Source: Myxococcales bacterium
GTDB lineage: Bacteria > UBA10199 > 2-02-FULL-44-16 > JAAZCA01
Assembly (NCBI GenBank): GCA_012513515.1
Contig: JAAZCA010000030.1
Location: 1-38,202, forward strand
Direction: 5' to 3'
Length of the DNA: 38,202 bases
Positions within the stretch are counted from its first letter, which is position 1; each line of letters begins with the position of its first letter. The translations under genes and the position numbers were made by a program. Below the pieces are notes generated by a model. The model was not told where the DNA came from and searched no databases. It worked only from the letters and a program-made list of their open reading frames with translations. Below, in pieces: positions 35,693 to 38,202 of this stretch.

Positions 35693-36556
35693 ATGAATAA
35701 GATAAATAACTTTGCAGTAATTGGTGGTGGACAAATGGGTAGCGGTATAGCGATTGTGCTTTTACGCTCAGGTTTTAAAGTTACGATATTGGAAGTTGAT
35801 GTAGAACGTTGTGAAATTGCATTTTCTTCGATTAAAAAAAATATTCATAAAATGCATGAGAAAGGAATCGTTGATTCAGTAGGTGTTAACGGTTTGTTGA
35901 GGAATGTCAAATGCACTACAGAGATTTCTGATATATCGAATTCAGAATTTGTTATCGAAGCGATCCCAGAAAACATTAATTTAAAGATGGAATTGTTCAA
36001 AAAATTGGATGCGAATCTTGATAAAGAAGTAATAATCGCTTCGAACACCTCATCTTTATCAATTACTGATTTGGCAAAGGCTACGTCAAGACCCGATAAG
36101 GTTATTGGAATGCACTTTATGAATCCCGCTCAAGTTATGAAAGGTGTGGAGGTTGTAAGGGGGATAAATACAAGCGAGAATACTGTTAATATTGTCGTTG
36201 AACTAATAAAAAAGATTGGTAAAGAAAAGATAATGGTTAACGATTCGCCAGGATTTGTGGTTAATAGAATTTTAATGCCAATGATTAACGAAGCTATTCA
36301 TGTATTAAATTCTGGAACAGCAAATGCAGAGGATATTGATTTAGGTATGAAATTATCATGTAACCTTCCGATGGGACCATTAACGTTGGCTGATTTTATA
36401 GGTCTTGATACAGTTGAGGCTATTTTAAATGTTCTGCATGCTGGATTGGGCGATGAAAGATATAAACCATCCCCACTTCTTTCTGAGCTTGTTAAAACAG
36501 GTAAGCTTGGCAAAAAGTCAGGAGAAGGATTTTACGTTTATAAAGGAAAAATATGA
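35693..36556 (+). CDS. 3-hydroxyacyl-CoA (3-hydroxybutyryl-CoA) dehydrogenase
   Basis: A 287-residue member of the 3-hydroxyacyl-CoA dehydrogenase family. The start at 35693 has AGAGGGG just upstream; an ATG at 35675 abutting the rfbB stop would add six residues. The NAD motif GGGQMGSG lies at 11-18, catalytic His141 in GMHFMNPAQVMKGVEVV pairs with Glu153, and GFVVNRIL and the C-terminal GPLTLADFIGLD dimer domain follow. The family interconverts 3-hydroxyacyl-CoA and 3-ketoacyl-CoA. It is unexpected in a dTDP-sugar operon. Since some aminodeoxy sugars in O-antigens carry 3-hydroxybutyryl groups, it may supply that acyl donor to the next gene's product (inference). AT-rich like its neighbours and coupled downstream by ATGA overlap, it is a genuine operon member. 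Confidence 0.92.
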   Translation: MNKINNFAVIGGGQMGSGIAIVLLRSGFKVTILEVDVERCEIAFSSIKKNIHKMHEKGIVDSVGVNGLLRNVKCTTEISDISNSEFVIEAIPENINLKMELFKKLDANLDKEVIIASNTSSLSITDLAKATSRPDKVIGMHFMNPAQVMKGVEVVRGINTSENTVNIVVELIKKIGKEKIMVNDSPGFVVNRILMPMINEAIHVLNSGTANAEDIDLGMKLSCNLPMGPLTLADFIGLDTVEAILNVLHAGLGDERYKPSPLLSELVKTGKLGKKSGEGFYVYKGKI

Positions 36557-37341
36557 AATTTAATAGAAAAAATATATTTATTAGCAAGAGTGCTATAATA
36601 GGTGAAAATGTTAAAATTGGGGATAATGTAACAATATATGATAATGTTACGATCGGTGATAATTCGATAATATGTAATGATTGTGTTTTAGGGGAACCCC
36701 TGAATAGTTATTATTTTGATGAGGACTATCGACAACCGCATCTTAAACTAGGTCGAGAATGCCTTATTAGAAGTCATTGCATCATATATGCGGGAAGCAC
36801 TTTTGGAGATAATTTACAGCTTGGTCACAGGGTCACGATAAGAGAAAAAACTACTATGGGTTCTCATTGTTCTGTTGGAACATTATCGGATATTCAAGGT
36901 TGTGTTAGCCTAGGCGATTATTGTCGTTTGCATAGCAATGTTCATATTGGGCAGAAATCAAAAATTGGGAATTTTGTATTCGTTTATCCATATGTTGTTT
37001 TTACAAATGACCCAACTCCTCCGTCCAATATTTGTATAGGTGCAACAGTTGATGACTATTCTCAGATTGCAACTGGTGCTATTTTGTTGCCGGATGTTTA
37101 TGTTGGCAAAAATTGCTTAGTTGGTGCAAATGCAGTTGTTAACAAAAATGTTAAGGAGTATTCTGTTGTGGTAGGCAATCCAGCCAAATTCTTATGTGAT
37201 ATAAGAGAAATTAAATCAAAGGGAAAAGAAGGGTTTCATTATCCATGGATGAATAATTTTTCACGAGGTATGCCATGGGATGAAATTGGATATGAAAAGT
37301 GGTTAGAACTTAATAAAAACTATGAATCAAAAAATGATTAA
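36553..37341 (+). CDS. Left-handed beta-helix acyltransferase, probable sugar-amine N-acyltransferase
   Basis: A 262-residue protein whose first ~210 residues are hexapeptide repeats (IGENVKIGDNVTIYDNVTIG and many later turns) ending in the usual GNPAKFL loop. A short helical tail (PWMNNFSRGMPWDEIGYEKWL) closes it. Proteins of this shape beside FdtA/QdtA and DegT-type genes acylate the 3-amino group of dTDP-3-amino-3,6-dideoxyhexoses using an acyl-CoA. The tail and overall length exceed those of the simplest ~190-residue enzymes. The adjacent 3-hydroxyacyl-CoA dehydrogenase suggests that the donor could be 3-hydroxybutyryl-CoA. It overlaps both neighbours. Confidence 0.88.
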   Translation: MKFNRKNIFISKSAIIGENVKIGDNVTIYDNVTIGDNSIICNDCVLGEPLNSYYFDEDYRQPHLKLGRECLIRSHCIIYAGSTFGDNLQLGHRVTIREKTTMGSHCSVGTLSDIQGCVSLGDYCRLHSNVHIGQKSKIGNFVFVYPYVVFTNDPTPPSNICIGATVDDYSQIATGAILLPDVYVGKNCLVGANAVVNKNVKEYSVVVGNPAKFLCDIREIKSKGKEGFHYPWMNNFSRGMPWDEIGYEKWLELNKNYESKND

Positions 37342-37723
37342 ATTGAAATGTCATGTTAATGACAAGGGTTCGTTGATTTCATTGGAATCAGGCAAAAATA
37401 TTCCATTTGATATCAAGAGAGTTTATTATATTTTTGGTGTCAAAGATGAGGTGAGGCGTGGCTTCCATGCCCATAAATCACTGGATCAGGTTTTAGTTTG
37501 CACATCTGGAAGTTGTAAAGTTTTAACCGATGATGGGAGAAATAAAGAAAATTATGAGTTGAATTCCCCTGTCTTGGGTCTTCATATTGGAGCTATGCTT
37601 TGGCACGAGATGTTCGATTTTTCTCAAGATTGTGTCTTGATGGTTCTTGCCAGCGATTTTTATGATGAATCAGATTATGTTAGAGATTATTCAGAGTTTA
37701 TCGCTAAAATTAAAAAAACATGA
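37322..37723 (+). CDS. dTDP-4-keto-6-deoxyglucose 3,4-ketoisomerase (FdtA/QdtA/WxcM-like)
   Basis: A 133-residue single-domain cupin of the WxcM-like C-terminal family. It opens with a MIKLKCHVNDKGSLISLE-type start and carries RVYYIFGVKDEVRRGFHAH with the His pair that holds the catalytic base, then KSLDQVLVCTSGS and the WHEMFDFS strand. It moves the keto group from C4 to C3 of dTDP-4-keto-6-deoxyglucose. FdtA (galacto product, towards Fuc3N) and QdtA or Tyl1a (gluco product, towards Qui3N) cannot be told apart here. The ATG at 37322 overlaps the acyltransferase gene by 20 bp, and an ATG at 37334 is equally possible. Its stop overlaps the aminotransferase start (ATGA). Confidence 0.88.
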   Translation: MNQKMIKLKCHVNDKGSLISLESGKNIPFDIKRVYYIFGVKDEVRRGFHAHKSLDQVLVCTSGSCKVLTDDGRNKENYELNSPVLGLHIGAMLWHEMFDFSQDCVLMVLASDFYDESDYVRDYSEFIAKIKKT

Positions 37724-38202
37724 TATCATTTCTTGATCTTAAAAAAATAAATTCACAATATCAAAGTGAATTGAAGGAAGCGTTTCAGAGGGTACTTGAG
37801 TCCGGATGGTATATTTTGGGCGAAGAAGTTGCTTTGTTTGAAAATGAATTCGCTAAATACTGTGGCGTGAAACACTGTGTTGGTGTGGCAAATGGCTTAG
37901 ACGCCCTTACACTAATTTTTAGGGCTTATAAAGAAATGGGAAAAATTAGAGATGGGGATGAGGTGATAGTCCCTGCAAATACTTATATAGCAAGCATTTT
38001 ATCAATTACTGAAAATAATTTAACTCCAATATTTGTTGAACCGGATATTAATACTTATAACATTGATGTAAAAAGGATTGAAGAAAATATAACATTTAAA
38101 ACAAAAGCGATTCTGCCAGTTCATCTTTATGGGCAGGCGGTTGAGATGGACTTTATTAATACCTTAGCTAAAAAGTATGGCTTGATAGTAATAGAAGATT
38201 CT
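37720..38202 (+). CDS. DegT/DnrJ/EryC1 family sugar aminotransferase (FdtB/QdtB-like), partial
   Basis: The first 161 codons of a PLP-dependent sugar aminotransferase run off the right edge. MISFLDLKKINSQYQSEL, the SGWYILGEEVALFENEFA segment, CVGVANGLDALTLIFRA (phosphate-binding turn) and VIVPANTYIASILSI are all typical, and IEDS at the edge contains the PLP-ring-binding Asp. The PLP lysine lies outside the window. In this operon it would aminate dTDP-3-keto-6-deoxyhexose at C3, using the ketoisomerase product, before N-acylation. The ATG overlaps the preceding stop (ATGA). Confidence 0.93.
   Translation, partial: MISFLDLKKINSQYQSELKEAFQRVLESGWYILGEEVALFENEFAKYCGVKHCVGVANGLDALTLIFRAYKEMGKIRDGDEVIVPANTYIASILSITENNLTPIFVEPDINTYNIDVKRIEENITFKTKAILPVHLYGQAVEMDFINTLAKKYGLIVIEDS

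Overview
The window looks like part of the chromosome of a Gram-negative bacterium, probably of the broad 'Deltaproteobacteria'-like kind or a candidate phylum near it. The reasons are two clear lipoprotein signal peptides, nucleotide-sugar genes for a surface glycan, a DapL-like aminotransferase, and a housekeeping run of a TIGR03960-type radical SAM protein, rng, rplU, rpmA, obgE and rsfS. No rRNA, tRNA, CRISPR array or complete insertion sequence is visible. The taxonomic placement is inference.

Layout. 1-7935 (minus strand): a compact, probably co-transcribed run reading radical SAM/DUF2344 protein, rng, rplU, rpmA, obgE, rsfS, comF, suhB (suhB is cut by the window edge). 8124-16946 (plus): one huge gene for a 2,940-residue protein with no recognisable domain. 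It ends 6 bp from the convergent rimO, which is preceded in its operon by a TIG/beta-propeller lipoprotein. 19721-23645 (plus): ychF, a small polytopic membrane protein, a THEP1-like NTPase with an altered P-loop, and a B12-binding radical SAM enzyme. 23683-24813: a repeat-rich patch with two paralogous four-helix-bundle genes back to back across a perfect 24-bp inverted repeat, followed by a 110-bp direct duplication and REP-like palindromes. 24773-27218 (minus): an MBOAT acyltransferase and an SGNH-like partner, probably for glycan O-acylation. 27376-29658 (plus): a large secreted lipoprotein with a strong promoter. 29702-30886 (minus): a DapL-like aminotransferase. 31179-31763 (plus): lexA, with a GAAC-N4-GTTC operator and a long leader hairpin.

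From about 32,215 onward the sequence turns distinctly AT-rich. The boundary is marked by a degenerate hexanucleotide tract, a GC-rich palindromic element and, further in, a pseudogene remnant of a sugar epimerase. This part holds a DUF4143-type ATPase and a tightly overlapping sugar operon: rfbA, rfbB, a 3-hydroxyacyl-CoA dehydrogenase, a hexapeptide-repeat acyltransferase, an FdtA/QdtA-like ketoisomerase and the start of a DegT-family aminotransferase. Together these would turn glucose-1-phosphate into a dTDP-3-acylamino-3,6-dideoxyhexose for O-antigen or capsule. The dehydrogenase suggests that the acyl group may be 3-hydroxybutyryl rather than acetyl.

The most unusual items are the giant unknown protein, the inverted four-helix-bundle pair with its repeats, the dehydrogenase inside the amino-sugar operon, and the lexA control region.
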